Shown here in pieces: positions 8,491 through 16,994 of a stretch of DNA of 49,036 nucleotides. The notes below the pieces were generated by a model. It was not told the DNA's origin and did not search any database. It saw nothing but the letters and a program-made list of their open reading frames with translations. The stretch is from Aquimonas sp046318115 (lineage in GTDB: Bacteria; Pseudomonadota; Gammaproteobacteria; Xanthomonadales; Xanthomonadaceae). Location of the stretch: NCBI GenBank assembly GCA_046318115.1, contig JBKCVA010000092.1:1-49036 (forward strand), given 5' to 3'. The position numbers were made by a program, and so were the translations under genes. Positions within the stretch are counted from its first letter, which is position 1, and each line of letters opens with the position of its first letter.

Positions 8491-9234
8491 TCAGGGCATA
8501 TACATACCACCGTTCACATGCAGGGTCTCGCCGGTGATGTAGCTGGCCTGCGGCCCGGCGAGAAAGGCCACTGCGTTGGCGATGTCCTGCGCTTCGCCCA
8601 AACGCCCCAGAGCGATCTGGCCGAGCAGGGCATTGCGCGCGTCTTCCGGCAGCGAGCGCGTCATGTCGGTGTCGATGAAGCCCGGGGCCACCACGTTGAC
8701 CGTGACGCCGCGGCTGCCGATCTCCTTCGCCAGCGACTTCGAGAAGCCAATGATGCCGGCCTTGGCGGCGGCGTAGTTCGCCTGGCCCGCGTTGCCGGTG
8801 AGGCCGATGACGGAGGCGATGTTGATGATGCGGCCCTTGCGCGCCTTCATCATTCCGCGCATCACCGCCTTGCTGGTGCGGAAGATCGAACTCAGATTGG
8901 TGTCGAGGATGGCCTGCCAATCCTCTTCCTTCATCCGCATCAGCAGGTTGTCGCGGGTAATGCCGGCATTGTTCACCAGGATGCCGATGGCGCCGAACTC
9001 CTTGCCGATGGTCTCGATCAGCGCCTCGACCTGGGCACCATCGGCAACATCGAGCACTCGGCCCGCGCCACCGTGCGGTGCAAGGCGCTCGCCGATGGCG
9101 GCGGCTCCCGATTCCGAGGTGGCGGTGCCGATGACCTTGGCGCCCTGGGCAGCCAGGGTGTCGGCGATGGCGGCACCGATGCCGCGGCTGGCGCCGGTGA
9201 CGAGGGCGATTTCACCTGCGAGGGGCTGGTTCAT
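8491..9234 (-). CDS. fabG: 3-oxoacyl-ACP reductase
   Basis: NADPH-dependent reduction of 3-oxoacyl-ACP in fatty-acid elongation; 247 residues, a classical short-chain dehydrogenase. The cofactor loop TGASRGIG is at 13-20, NNAG at 88-91, and the catalytic residues are S141, Y154 and K158 (NYAAAKAG). The C-terminal GETLHVNGGMYM is typical of FabG. Two more SDRs near 31-33 kb belong to the PHA locus. They share the VNN/VNSAGITRD segment but have different C-termini. The placement between fabD and acpP makes this the housekeeping FabG. Confidence 0.95.
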   Translation of the reverse strand: MNQPLAGEIALVTGASRGIGAAIADTLAAQGAKVIGTATSESGAAAIGERLAPHGGAGRVLDVADGAQVEALIETIGKEFGAIGILVNNAGITRDNLLMRMKEEDWQAILDTNLSSIFRTSKAVMRGMMKARKGRIINIASVIGLTGNAGQANYAAAKAGIIGFSKSLAKEIGSRGVTVNVVAPGFIDTDMTRSLPEDARNALLGQIALGRLGEAQDIANAVAFLAGPQASYITGETLHVNGGMYMP

Positions 9235-9270
9235 TCGGATCTCCGTTCGATGTGGGCGGGGCGGAGCGGC

Positions 9271-10218
9271 TTACTCGCCGCCCCAACCGTTCAGCGCGTC
9301 CTCGAAGTCGGCGACGCTGCCCAGGGATTTCGATTCGACGCCGCGGTCGATGCGCTTGATCAGGCCGGCAAGCACCTTGCCGGGGCCGCATTCAACGAAG
9401 CGGCTGGCGCCGGCGGCGATCATCTGCTGCACGCAGTCGGTCCAGCGCACCGGCAGATAGAGCTGGCGCACCAGCGCCGACTTGAGCGCGTCGAGATCGA
9501 CGGCGATGCCGGCATCGACGTTGTGCACCAGAGGCAGGCTGGGCAGGCGCAGCGGGGTGGCGGCAATGCGCGCAGCAAGGGCATCGGCCGCATCGCGCAT
9601 CAGCGGCGTGTGCGAGGGCACACTCACCGCGAGCTTCACCGCCTTGCGCACGCCGCGCTCGGCCAACGCCGCGATCGCCGCGTCCACGGCTTCGGCGTGG
9701 CCGCCGATCACGATCTGGCCGGGCGAGTTGTAATTGGCCGGAACCACCACGCGCTCGGCCGAGACCGCGGCACAGACTTCCTCTACCAGGGCATCGTCGG
9801 CGCCCAGCACCGCGGCCATCGCGCCCGTGCCGGCGGGGACCGCCGCCTGCATCAGGCGACCGCGCTCGCGCACCAGTGCGGCGGCATCAGAAAGCGAAAG
9901 GGCATCGGCAGCAACGAGGGCGCTGTATTCGCCGAGGCTGTGCCCGGCAAGACGCGCCGGCAGACCGCCGCCCTGCGCGCGCCACAACCGGAACAGGGCG
10001 ACGCTGGCGGCCAGCAGCACCGGCTGGGTGAATTCGGTCTGGTTGAGGCGCGCGTCGTCCGCCGCCGAAGCGATCGACCACAGATCGACCCCGGCACCGG
10101 CCGAGGCTTCCGCAAAGCTTTCGATGATGGACGGATGACGCTCGGCGAGGTCGATGAGCATGCCGGGCGACTGCGATCCCTGACCCGGAAACACGAAGGC
10201 GATGGCGCTGGAACTCAC
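9271..10218 (-). CDS. fabD: Malonyl-CoA:ACP transacylase
   Basis: Transfers malonyl from CoA to ACP; 315 residues. The nucleophile S94 lies in GHSLGEYSAL and the catalytic His in SVPSHTPLM (H203). The N-terminal FVFPGQGSQ and the ECGPGKVLAGL segment near the C-terminus are typical. The start codon is GTG with only a weak upstream ribosome-binding site. It ends 36 bases before fabG. The 107-base gap from fabH shows no terminator. Confidence 0.95.
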   Translation of the reverse strand: MSSSAIAFVFPGQGSQSPGMLIDLAERHPSIIESFAEASAGAGVDLWSIASAADDARLNQTEFTQPVLLAASVALFRLWRAQGGGLPARLAGHSLGEYSALVAADALSLSDAAALVRERGRLMQAAVPAGTGAMAAVLGADDALVEEVCAAVSAERVVVPANYNSPGQIVIGGHAEAVDAAIAALAERGVRKAVKLAVSVPSHTPLMRDAADALAARIAATPLRLPSLPLVHNVDAGIAVDLDALKSALVRQLYLPVRWTDCVQQMIAAGASRFVECGPGKVLAGLIKRIDRGVESKSLGSVADFEDALNGWGGE

Positions 10219-10325
10219 GTGCGTTTGGCTCGGCTGGCCTTGGGAAGCCGCGCATCATACGTGAAGGGTATGGCGAGCCGTCTGTACCGGGGCGTAGGGT
10301 TCGGGCCGCGCGCAGCACCGAGGAA

Positions 10326-11297
10326 TCAGTAGCGGATCAGCGCTGAGCCCCAGGTGAAGCCGCCGCCGAAGGCTTCCAGCAGCAGCAGCTCGCCGCGCTG
10401 CACTTTGCCTGAGCGCACGGCTTCGTCCAGCGCCAGCGGCACCGAGGCGGCGGACGTGTTGCCATGCCGATCGACGGTGACGATCACTCGATCCATCGAC
10501 ATGTCGAGGCGCTTGGCCGTCGCGCTGATGATGCGCAGATTGGCCTGGTGTGGAATCAACCAGTCGAGGTCGCTCTTCTGGAGCCCATTGGCCTGAAGGG
10601 TTTCTTCGACCACCGCGTCCAGCGTCTTGACCGCGACCTTGAAGACTTCGTTGCCGGTCATGTGGATGCGCAGCCCGGCGTTCGGCTCATCAGGCTTGAA
10701 GCCCTTGGACACGCCGACCTGGGTGGCCAGCAGATGTCCGTAGCCACCGTCGGCGTGCAGATGCGTGGACAGAATGCCGGCCTCTTCGCTGGCTTCGAGC
10801 ACCACCGCGCCGGCGCCATCGCCGAACAGCACGGCGGTGGTGCGATCGTCCCAGTCGAGCATGCGGGTCAGCGTTTCAGCACCGATGACCAGCGCTTTCT
10901 TCGCCATGCCGCTGCGGATCATCGCGTTGGCCGTGCCCAGCGCGTACATGAAGCCCGAACAGGCCGCATTGACGTCGAAGGCGGCACAGCCGTTGGCGCC
11001 CAAGCGGTGCTGCAGCAGGCAGGCCGAAGACGGAAACACCAGATCCGGCGTGGTGGTGCCAAGGACGAGCAGATCGATCTCGCTGGCCTTCACACCCGCC
11101 GCTTCCAGCGCGCGCAGCGCCGCCTGCTCGGCAAGATCGACTGTGGTCTGGCCCGCGGCGGCAACATGGCGCTGGCCGATGCCGGTGCGCTCGCGGATCC
11201 ACTCGTCGGAGGTCTCGATGCGCTGGGCGAGTTCGTCATTGGTGACGATGCGCTCGGGCAGGTAGCTGCCCGTTCCGAGAATGCGAGCGAAGGGCAT
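10326..11297 (-). CDS. fabH: Beta-ketoacyl-ACP synthase III
   Basis: Starts fatty-acid synthesis by condensing an acyl-CoA, usually acetyl-CoA, with malonyl-ACP; 323 residues. The catalytic triad is C113 (NAACSGF), H250 (IPHQANLRI) and N280 (RHGNTSAAS). The N-terminal LGTGSYLPERIVTNDEL is characteristic. AGGAG lies 6 bases before the ATG. In E. coli plsX sits directly upstream; here the interval to rpmF holds no gene. Confidence 0.96.
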   Translation of the reverse strand: MPFARILGTGSYLPERIVTNDELAQRIETSDEWIRERTGIGQRHVAAAGQTTVDLAEQAALRALEAAGVKASEIDLLVLGTTTPDLVFPSSACLLQHRLGANGCAAFDVNAACSGFMYALGTANAMIRSGMAKKALVIGAETLTRMLDWDDRTTAVLFGDGAGAVVLEASEEAGILSTHLHADGGYGHLLATQVGVSKGFKPDEPNAGLRIHMTGNEVFKVAVKTLDAVVEETLQANGLQKSDLDWLIPHQANLRIISATAKRLDMSMDRVIVTVDRHGNTSAASVPLALDEAVRSGKVQRGELLLLEAFGGGFTWGSALIRY

Positions 11298-11644
11298 CGG
11301 AGACTCCTGGGAAGACGGGATGAGGCAGGCGGGACAAGGCCAGCTGAAAGACGCCAGCGGGGAAGCTCCGCGGCTTCAGCAGGGCCACTCGCTGCATGGG
11401 GATCGGCAGGCCGCGAATGATGACGCCAATGTGTCAGCACGGCCAGCACCCGTCCCGCGGCGCGATGCGGGTGTCGTTTCAGCAGCGCTCGAAGCGCGGT
11501 GCCGCGCGTGCCGGGAAGAACTCCGCGAGGCCCGGCTGTCTCGCGCACCCGACAAAAGCGGCGCCCACGACAAAGGCGGCATGCCTCGCGGCCTGCCGCC
11601 TTGGGTCACTCCTGGGCGGCGTCCGCGGGCGGACGCCAAAGCCC
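11298..11644. other. Gene-free interval between fabH and rpmF (expected plsX position)
   Basis: No frame in these 347 bases has a protein-like translation. In particular, no PlsX N-terminus (DAMGGD-type) is visible on the strand of the cluster. The interval holds the hairpin described separately near rpmF and the fabH ribosome-binding site. The rest may contain a fabH promoter, but I cannot point to convincing -10/-35 boxes. Confidence 0.6.
11618..11637 (-). terminator. Palindromic hairpin just after rpmF, no U-tract
   Basis: GGCGTCCGC and GCGGACGCC form a perfect inverted repeat with a 2-base centre, 8 bases beyond the rpmF stop. No run of T follows on the minus strand, so an intrinsic terminator is doubtful. 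It could be a processing or stability element, or a weak terminator separating yceD-rpmF from the fab genes. Confidence 0.35.
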
Positions 11645-11836
11645 TTACTCGGCGTCGACCGCCGACTTGACGTTGATGACCTTCTTGCCGCGGTAGAAGC
11701 CATCCTTGGTGATGTGGTGGCGCAGGTGGGTCTCGCCCGTGGTCGGGTCGGTCGCCAGCTGCTTCGCGGTCAGGGCGTCATGCGAACGGCGCATACCGCG
11801 CTTGGAGGGGGTGACGCGGCTCTTCTGAACTGCCAT
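11645..11836 (-). CDS. rpmF: Ribosomal protein bL32
   Basis: Small 50S subunit protein; 63 residues, Arg/Lys rich. The N-terminus MAVQKSRVTPSKRGMRRSHDAL is diagnostic, followed by the THLRHHITKDGFYRGKKVI block. GGAG lies 7 bases before the ATG. It follows yceD by about 100 bases, the widely conserved yceD-rpmF pair. Confidence 0.97.
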   Translation of the reverse strand: MAVQKSRVTPSKRGMRRSHDALTAKQLATDPTTGETHLRHHITKDGFYRGKKVINVKSAVDAE

Positions 11837-11936
11837 GGGGCTTCTCCGGCTTCAATCTTTCGGTGTTGCGTTTGCGTGACTGGGGCAGGGCCTTCTCCGG
11901 CCGCGCCCCGCGTGGGCTGTGGAGCGAAAGGCTCCG

Positions 11937-12446
11937 TCAGTTCTTCTTCAGCGCCGCCAACGCCGCGAAGGGGTTGGGCTTTGCTTCCGGCTCGGCCTCG
12001 ACCACCCCGGCAAACTGCGGGGGAAGCTCGGCGTCCGGGCGCGCGGGCACCAGCGGCAGCGCAAGAATCAACTCGTCCTCGATGAGATCGCGAGGATGCA
12101 GCTGCCGGTCTTCAGGCAGAAGCAGCGGCTCGTAACCCTCGGGCAGACCGGCTTCGTCAGCTTCCTTGCGGATCAGGCCCAGTCGCTGCAGCACCTCCAG
12201 CGGATGCTGGTAGGGCTCCAGCGTGCGCTGGCAGATCAGCCAGGGCGCACAGCGGGCGCGGATCTCAAGGAACTCGACGCCGACCGCATCACGCCCGAAC
12301 TCAAGCGCATACGCGATCTCGCCATCGGTGCGCTCCAGCGCTTCGGCAAAGCGCGGCAGCATCGATATCGGCAGGCTGCCCTCGAAGCAGCGCCGACCCG
12401 ACAGCATGCGCGCGGCATCGACCGTCTCGGGCAGGTTCGTGGACAT
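11937..12446 (-). CDS. yceD: YceD family protein (DUF177), 23S rRNA accumulation factor
   Basis: 169-residue acidic protein. The DUF177 hallmark is seen at about 122-136, EDELILALPLVPARP, after the CQRTLEPYQHPL segment, which corresponds to the conserved C.R.L...... block. The C-terminus NPFAALAALKKN matches the NPF..L..L ending of the family. In E. coli and plants the family is linked to 23S rRNA accumulation; the molecular role is poorly known. The invariant position upstream of rpmF supports the call. It is transcribed divergently from the small membrane protein gene that follows. Confidence 0.9.
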   Translation of the reverse strand: MSTNLPETVDAARMLSGRRCFEGSLPISMLPRFAEALERTDGEIAYALEFGRDAVGVEFLEIRARCAPWLICQRTLEPYQHPLEVLQRLGLIRKEADEAGLPEGYEPLLLPEDRQLHPRDLIEDELILALPLVPARPDAELPPQFAGVVEAEPEAKPNPFAALAALKKN

Positions 12447-12605
12447 AAGCGCGCCATGATAGGCGCCGTATCGGCGAGCGTCAAACCCGGGCGGTGCGCA
12501 CAGTTCGGGGAACCGCCCTGCACCGCCCGCCTGACTTCCGTTGCCGCCGGGGAAGCGCTTGCTTCAGACTCGGGCGTCGCCCCTGCCGCCCTGGATACCT
12601 ACGGC

Positions 12606-13082
12606 GTGGAATTGATCCTTTCTGTGTTTGCCGCCTTCGCACTGATCGGCTTGATCGCGTGGATTCCCTTCCAGCGCGCGGCCAGCCGCCAGCGCGCCCT
12701 GATCCGCCTGCTGGAGGGCGCCGATGAGATGGAGCGGCTGCTGCACCGCACGCGCGAGCGCATGAGCGCCATGCAGGCCGTAGTCGGGCGAGTGCCCGCA
12801 GACATCGGCGCAGTGGCGCGGGCGTCGCTGGACGCCGACCAGCGGGTGCAGCAGGCCCTGCGTGATCTGCTGGAGCACCGCCTGTGGATCTCGCGCCACG
12901 GTGCCACCGCCAGCCTGCAGGAGCTGAAGCAGGCCGAAGCTGCGCTACAGCGCGCTCGCGCCACCATCGCCAGCCAACTCGAACGCCTCGAAAGCGCGGG
13001 CGCGGAACTCGACGACGCCACCCAGGCGGTGATTGAGCAGGCTGCGCGCGAACCTGCGTCGCTGCGTCGCGCCCCCGACTGA
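12606..13082 (+). CDS. Small membrane-anchored coiled-coil protein, function unknown
   Basis: I do not recognise this protein. From the GTG chosen it has 158 residues: a membrane segment at the N-terminus (ELILSVFAAFALIGLIAWI), then a long Ala/Arg/Glu-rich helical region with heptad-like Leu/Ala spacing to the end. An in-frame ATG at 12456 would give about 208 residues, but the added part lies next to the yceD start and looks unlike protein (Ala/Ser/Val mixture). The region from the membrane segment onward is the confident coding part. The topology suggests a single-pass protein with a cytoplasmic coiled coil. It resembles LemA only in general shape. The next gene, a glycosyltransferase, is convergent and ends 13 bases away. 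Confidence 0.55.
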   Translation: MELILSVFAAFALIGLIAWIPFQRAASRQRALIRLLEGADEMERLLHRTRERMSAMQAVVGRVPADIGAVARASLDADQRVQQALRDLLEHRLWISRHGATASLQELKQAEAALQRARATIASQLERLESAGAELDDATQAVIEQAAREPASLRRAPD

Positions 13083-13095
13083 GAGCACGACGCGT

Positions 13096-14982
13096 TCAGT
13101 CGGCGATGCGAAGCCTCGCCATCGGCAGCACCCTCGTCCGGCCATCGGGCCCGATGAGGCGCAGCGAGAGACGACGCTCGCCGCGCAGGGAGGCGGGCAC
13201 GTCCACGTCGGCCTCGAAACCGACCCGCGGATGCCGCGGATCGTTCGACGCCGGCCACTGCGCCTTCACCCCGTGGACGTCGCGGTCGCCGTGCGCGTGC
13301 GCCACCACCACACCATCGAGCAGAACCTCGACCCGGGCCAGTCCATCGACATCGCGGATCGCCCAGCCCGACAGCGGGAAGCGCGCAGGCACGCGCTGAC
13401 CGTCGAGCGGCGTGTCGAGGTAGGCCAGCGGCGCCAGACGGCAGCGGGGGCCAGCGTCGACGCGCTGTTCATACATCAGGTAACGCAGCGCGCCACCATG
13501 AAGTTGGACCTCGTCCACCCAGCTCAGGCCTGGGAGCCGCGCGCAGAGTTGCATCTGCCAAGGCTGACGCGCACGCAGCCCGAGGGCAGTCTCCTCGACG
13601 ATCACCAGGCGCGCGGGATCCGCGACCGGCAGCCACGCGGATTCGTCCCGTGCCCATAGCTCAAGTTGCCGCTTGCGGCCGTGCTTGGCGTTCCGCGCGT
13701 GGTCCAGCACGCCGAAGCCGTCGTCGCCTCCGCGCGCCTGGACCAGCCGCGCCGCCAGCAGAAAGTTGTCGGCAACCACGCGGGTACCCGACGGCAGCAT
13801 GGCAAGGCGGGCCTCTGCGGCGGCCGCGAGAGCGCTGATGTCGGTGAAGTTGTCGGCAAGATCGATGCGCTCTGCCAGGGCAGCGCGCCCTGAGGGCAGG
13901 GACAGCAGCAGGCAGAGCGTCCAGGTGGTCGCTGCGCCCACCCCGAGCAGCGCCCAGGTCCAGCGTCGCAGCGCAGGACCGGCCTCACCGAGCCGACGAG
14001 CCAGCAGCGGCAGCAGGGCCATCTGCCCGACCAGCGGCCAGTGGAAAGACACCCGCTCGCGATCGGCGAACAGGCCGACCAGAAACAGCCCCAGCAGAAG
14101 CCCGCCACCAGCGAAGGCCAACAGGGCCGGGCCAGGTGACTGCACGCGCTCGCGCCAGGCGCGCGGGAGGACCAGCAGCATGAGCAACCACGCCAGCGGC
14201 GTGGCAAGCACCGCCTGCTCCAACGGTACCGCCAGCGCCACCGGCTGGAAGCTCCAGGGATGGCGTTCGACGAACTGGAAGCGCCAGCCGGCCTGCTCGC
14301 CGCCAGCATCGAAGAGCAGCAAGGGCAGCCAAGCGGCAAGCCCAAGCAGACCGACTCCCCACAGCCGCGGGTCGCCCAGCAGCCGGCGCGCCGACGGCAG
14401 GCAGAGCACGGCCAGGCCTCCGGCCGCCAGCACAGCAAGGAAGCGGTAGTGGGTGAAGGCACCCAGTGCCAGTCCCAGCAACAGCTCGAACAAGGGCAGC
14501 GCCAGCAGCGAAACGGGCACAGCGGGCCCCAAAGCCTGCAGCCGCAGCAGGGCATGCAGGCACAGCGCCGCCGCCATCAGCAGCGGTGGCTCCGGCAGGG
14601 CCAGCAGGCCGTTGATCGACAGCAGCGGCAGCAGCAGGGCCAACATCCCCGCCTGCCACCTCCAGGCGCTGAGTCCGGCGGCGTCGGCAATGCGCATGAG
14701 CTGGAGCGGCAGCAGGGCGCCCAGCAGCAGGCTGGCCAAGCGGATGCCGAGCTCCGATTCCAGCACCGCGCGTCCGAGCAGGATGCTCCAGGCGGTGAAG
14801 CCCGGCAGATCGGAGTAGGCCCAAGCCGGGTGTCGCGACTCCCACGCATAGAAGGCCTCGTCGCCGAACAGCGGCAGCTGCGCCGCGAGCAGCGCCCGCC
14901 CCAGCAGAAGCAGCGTCCAGCTGCCCCAGAACAGGCGCGGCAGCCACGTCGACGGTGATGACGTGACGGCATTCACACGCAT
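13096..14982 (-). CDS. ArnT/PMT-type (GT39/GT83-like) membrane glycosyltransferase with C-terminal beta-rich domain
   Basis: 628 residues. The first extracytoplasmic loop carries the acidic pair expected in lipid-linked-sugar transferases of the GT-C fold (D41-E42 in LFGDEAFYAWESRH). About ten to twelve hydrophobic helices follow up to about residue 360. A soluble region comes next, and the last 110 residues or so (from LAYLDTPLDGQRVPARF) read as an Ig-like beta-sandwich (FPLSGWAIRDVDGLARVEVLLDG). This suggests transfer of a sugar from a polyprenyl-phosphate donor to a lipid or protein in the periplasm. The acceptor cannot be told from sequence. It is divergent from moxR with about 70 bases between the starts. 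Confidence 0.8.
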   Translation of the reverse strand: MRVNAVTSSPSTWLPRLFWGSWTLLLLGRALLAAQLPLFGDEAFYAWESRHPAWAYSDLPGFTAWSILLGRAVLESELGIRLASLLLGALLPLQLMRIADAAGLSAWRWQAGMLALLLPLLSINGLLALPEPPLLMAAALCLHALLRLQALGPAVPVSLLALPLFELLLGLALGAFTHYRFLAVLAAGGLAVLCLPSARRLLGDPRLWGVGLLGLAAWLPLLLFDAGGEQAGWRFQFVERHPWSFQPVALAVPLEQAVLATPLAWLLMLLVLPRAWRERVQSPGPALLAFAGGGLLLGLFLVGLFADRERVSFHWPLVGQMALLPLLARRLGEAGPALRRWTWALLGVGAATTWTLCLLLSLPSGRAALAERIDLADNFTDISALAAAAEARLAMLPSGTRVVADNFLLAARLVQARGGDDGFGVLDHARNAKHGRKRQLELWARDESAWLPVADPARLVIVEETALGLRARQPWQMQLCARLPGLSWVDEVQLHGGALRYLMYEQRVDAGPRCRLAPLAYLDTPLDGQRVPARFPLSGWAIRDVDGLARVEVLLDGVVVAHAHGDRDVHGVKAQWPASNDPRHPRVGFEADVDVPASLRGERRLSLRLIGPDGRTRVLPMARLRIAD

Positions 14983-15054
14983 GCGGCACTCACTGCCGCG
15001 GGTCTACACTCCGGCGCTTCCGCGATTTCGATCGTCTGCTCCAAGGACCTGCCC

Positions 15055-16011
15055 ATGCCCGCCACTGCCCGAACGGCCGCGATCCTACCCGAGGCAAGCC
15101 GCAGCGCCCTCAGCGCCGCCCTCGCCCAGGTCAATGGACTGGTGCTGGGCAAGCCACGCGAGGTCGAGCTGGCCTTCGCCTGTCTGCTCGCCGGCGGACA
15201 TCTGTTGGTGGAAGATCTGCCCGGCCTCGGCAAGACCACGCTGGCGCGCTCGCTGGCGGCCACCCTGGGCCTCGAATTCCAGCGCCTGCAGTTCACTGCC
15301 GACCTGCTGCCCTCGGACATCCTCGGCGTTTCGGTCTACGAAGCCGACCAGCGCGGCTTTCGCTTTCACCCTGGCCCGGTGTTCACCCAGCTGCTGCTGG
15401 CCGACGAGATCAACCGCGCGCCGCCGCGCACCCAGAGCGCCCTGCTGGAAGCCATGGCCGAGCAGCAGGTCACCATCGATCGCACCTGCCACGCCCTGCC
15501 ACATCCGTTCTTCGTGATCGCCACCCAGAACCCGGTCGACCTGTCGGGCACCTTCCCCCTGCCCGACTCTCAACTCGACCGTTTCCTGCTGCGCCTGTCG
15601 ATGGGCTATCCCGAGGCGGCGCATGAGCGCGCCATGCTGGCCGCTGCGGATCGCCGGGAGCTGATCCAGCGCTGCACGCCCAAACTGTCGGCGCAGGACG
15701 TGCTGGTCCTGCGCGAGGCGGTCGGCGCCGTGCATGCCTCCGAGGCCCTGATCGACTACGTGCAGCGCCTGCTCGCGGCCAGCCGCAGCTTTGTCGGTCT
15801 GCGCGTGGGCCTGTCGCCGCGGGCCGGGCTCGCCCTGCTGCGCGCAGCCCGCGCTCACGCCCTCCTGGCAGGGCGCGCCCACGTGCTGCCGGAGGACGTG
15901 CAATCCCTGTTCGTCGAGGCCACGGCGCACAGGCTGGTGGTCGAATCCGGCCGCGGCAGCGCCGAGGAGCTCGCCCGGCGCCTGCTGGCCTCGGTGCCGG
16001 TCGAGGCCTGA
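15055..16011 (+). CDS. MoxR family AAA+ ATPase
   Basis: 318 residues. Walker A is EDLPGLGKTTLA (about 53-64), Walker B LLLADEINRAPPRTQSALLEAM (from about 113), sensor 1 VIATQNPVD, then the FPLPDSQLDRFLLRLSMGYP block, with sensor 2 in the C-terminal helical region. MoxR proteins act as chaperone-like ATPases, often on partners encoded beside them. The next two genes, a DUF58 protein and a membrane transglutaminase, form the common moxR-DUF58-TgpA arrangement. The start gives a normal length and lies 72 bases from the divergent glycosyltransferase. Confidence 0.93.
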   Translation: MPATARTAAILPEASRSALSAALAQVNGLVLGKPREVELAFACLLAGGHLLVEDLPGLGKTTLARSLAATLGLEFQRLQFTADLLPSDILGVSVYEADQRGFRFHPGPVFTQLLLADEINRAPPRTQSALLEAMAEQQVTIDRTCHALPHPFFVIATQNPVDLSGTFPLPDSQLDRFLLRLSMGYPEAAHERAMLAAADRRELIQRCTPKLSAQDVLVLREAVGAVHASEALIDYVQRLLAASRSFVGLRVGLSPRAGLALLRAARAHALLAGRAHVLPEDVQSLFVEATAHRLVVESGRGSAEELARRLLASVPVEA

Positions 16012-16022
16012 GGGCTCCACGC

Positions 16023-16994
16023 ATGCGCGCGCTGGCCGCCCGCTCCTGGCGTTTCGCTCAGGCCCAAGCCGAACGGCGCCTGCCCGCGCTGACCCGCCTG
16101 CGCGAGGCCGAGGCGCTGCCCATCGAGATCCACCGCCAGCGCATCTACGTGCTGCCCAGCCGCTTCGGCCTGTTCTTCGGCCTGCTGCTGGCGGTGATGG
16201 GCGCCGGCGCCCTGAACTACAACAACAACCCGGCCCTCATGCTGGTGTTCCTGATGGCCTCCAGCGTGCACACCGCCCTCCTGCGCGGCTGGCTCGGCCT
16301 GTCGGGCCTGCGTCTGGTCGAAGTTGGCGCGGCACCCGTGCATGCCGGCGAAACCGCCGAGCTGCGCCTGCGCTTCGAGGGCGAGGGCCGACGCGCGCGG
16401 CGCGGCCTGTGCCTCGAGCGCGAGGGCCGCGCACGGGTGTTCGAAGTGCTCCCGGAACGCCAGGCCAGTGCGGCCCTGCCCTTCGCCACCACCCGCCGCG
16501 GGCTGCACGCCGTCGGCCGCATCAAGCTGTCGACGCGATGGCCACTCGGGCTGTTCGTCGTGTGGAGCTGGCTCAACCCACAGGCGCAGGTGCTGGTGTA
16601 CCCGCGACTCGAAGACCAGCCTCCGCCCCTGCCCGGCGACGGTGCCAGCAGCGGCTTGCGTCGCCAGCGCAGCCCCAGTGAGGAGGTCCACGGACTGCGT
16701 GAGCACCGGCAGGGCGATCCGCTGCGGCTGATGGCCTGGAAGCGCAGCGCCCAGCTGGGCAAGCCGATCGTCCGCGAATTCGAAAGCCCTGCCGGCCTCG
16801 AAGTGCGGCTCGACTACGCCCAACTGCTGCATCTGCCGCCCGAACAGCGCATCGAGCGGCTGGCCCGCTGGCTGGTCGAGGCCGAACGTCGCGGCCTGGT
16901 CTCGGAGCTGATCCTGCCCAGCGAGCAGATTGGCCCCGGCCGCGGTGAGAGCCACCTGCACGCAGGCCTGCGCGCCTTGGCACTGCTGCCGTGA
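16023..16994 (+). CDS. DUF58 domain protein, membrane-anchored
   Basis: 323 residues. Two adjacent membrane segments lie at about 43-85 (FGLFFGLLLAVMGAGAL, then ALMLVFLMASSVHTALL). A beta-rich domain follows, then the DUF58 signature around 218-245 (EEVHGLREHRQGDPLRLMAW, then KRSAQLGKPIVREFE). The moxR stop is 11 bases upstream, and the transglutaminase start overlaps this stop as GTGA, so the three genes are surely one operon. The family has no firmly assigned biochemical role. Association with MoxR suggests the pair assembles or activates an envelope protein. Confidence 0.9.
   Translation: MRALAARSWRFAQAQAERRLPALTRLREAEALPIEIHRQRIYVLPSRFGLFFGLLLAVMGAGALNYNNNPALMLVFLMASSVHTALLRGWLGLSGLRLVEVGAAPVHAGETAELRLRFEGEGRRARRGLCLEREGRARVFEVLPERQASAALPFATTRRGLHAVGRIKLSTRWPLGLFVVWSWLNPQAQVLVYPRLEDQPPPLPGDGASSGLRRQRSPSEEVHGLREHRQGDPLRLMAWKRSAQLGKPIVREFESPAGLEVRLDYAQLLHLPPEQRIERLARWLVEAERRGLVSELILPSEQIGPGRGESHLHAGLRALALLP

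Noticed and set aside
8455..10332. Long plus-strand open frame opposite fabG and fabD
   Set aside because: Shadow; both minus-strand genes have full catalytic motifs.
11919..12605. Upstream part of the frame of the small membrane protein, running over yceD
   Set aside because: Antisense to yceD and not protein-like; only the part from the membrane segment is kept.
12606..13082. LemA family assignment
   Set aside because: Only the general shape (one membrane helix plus helices) agrees; the LemA consensus around the NLV segment is missing.
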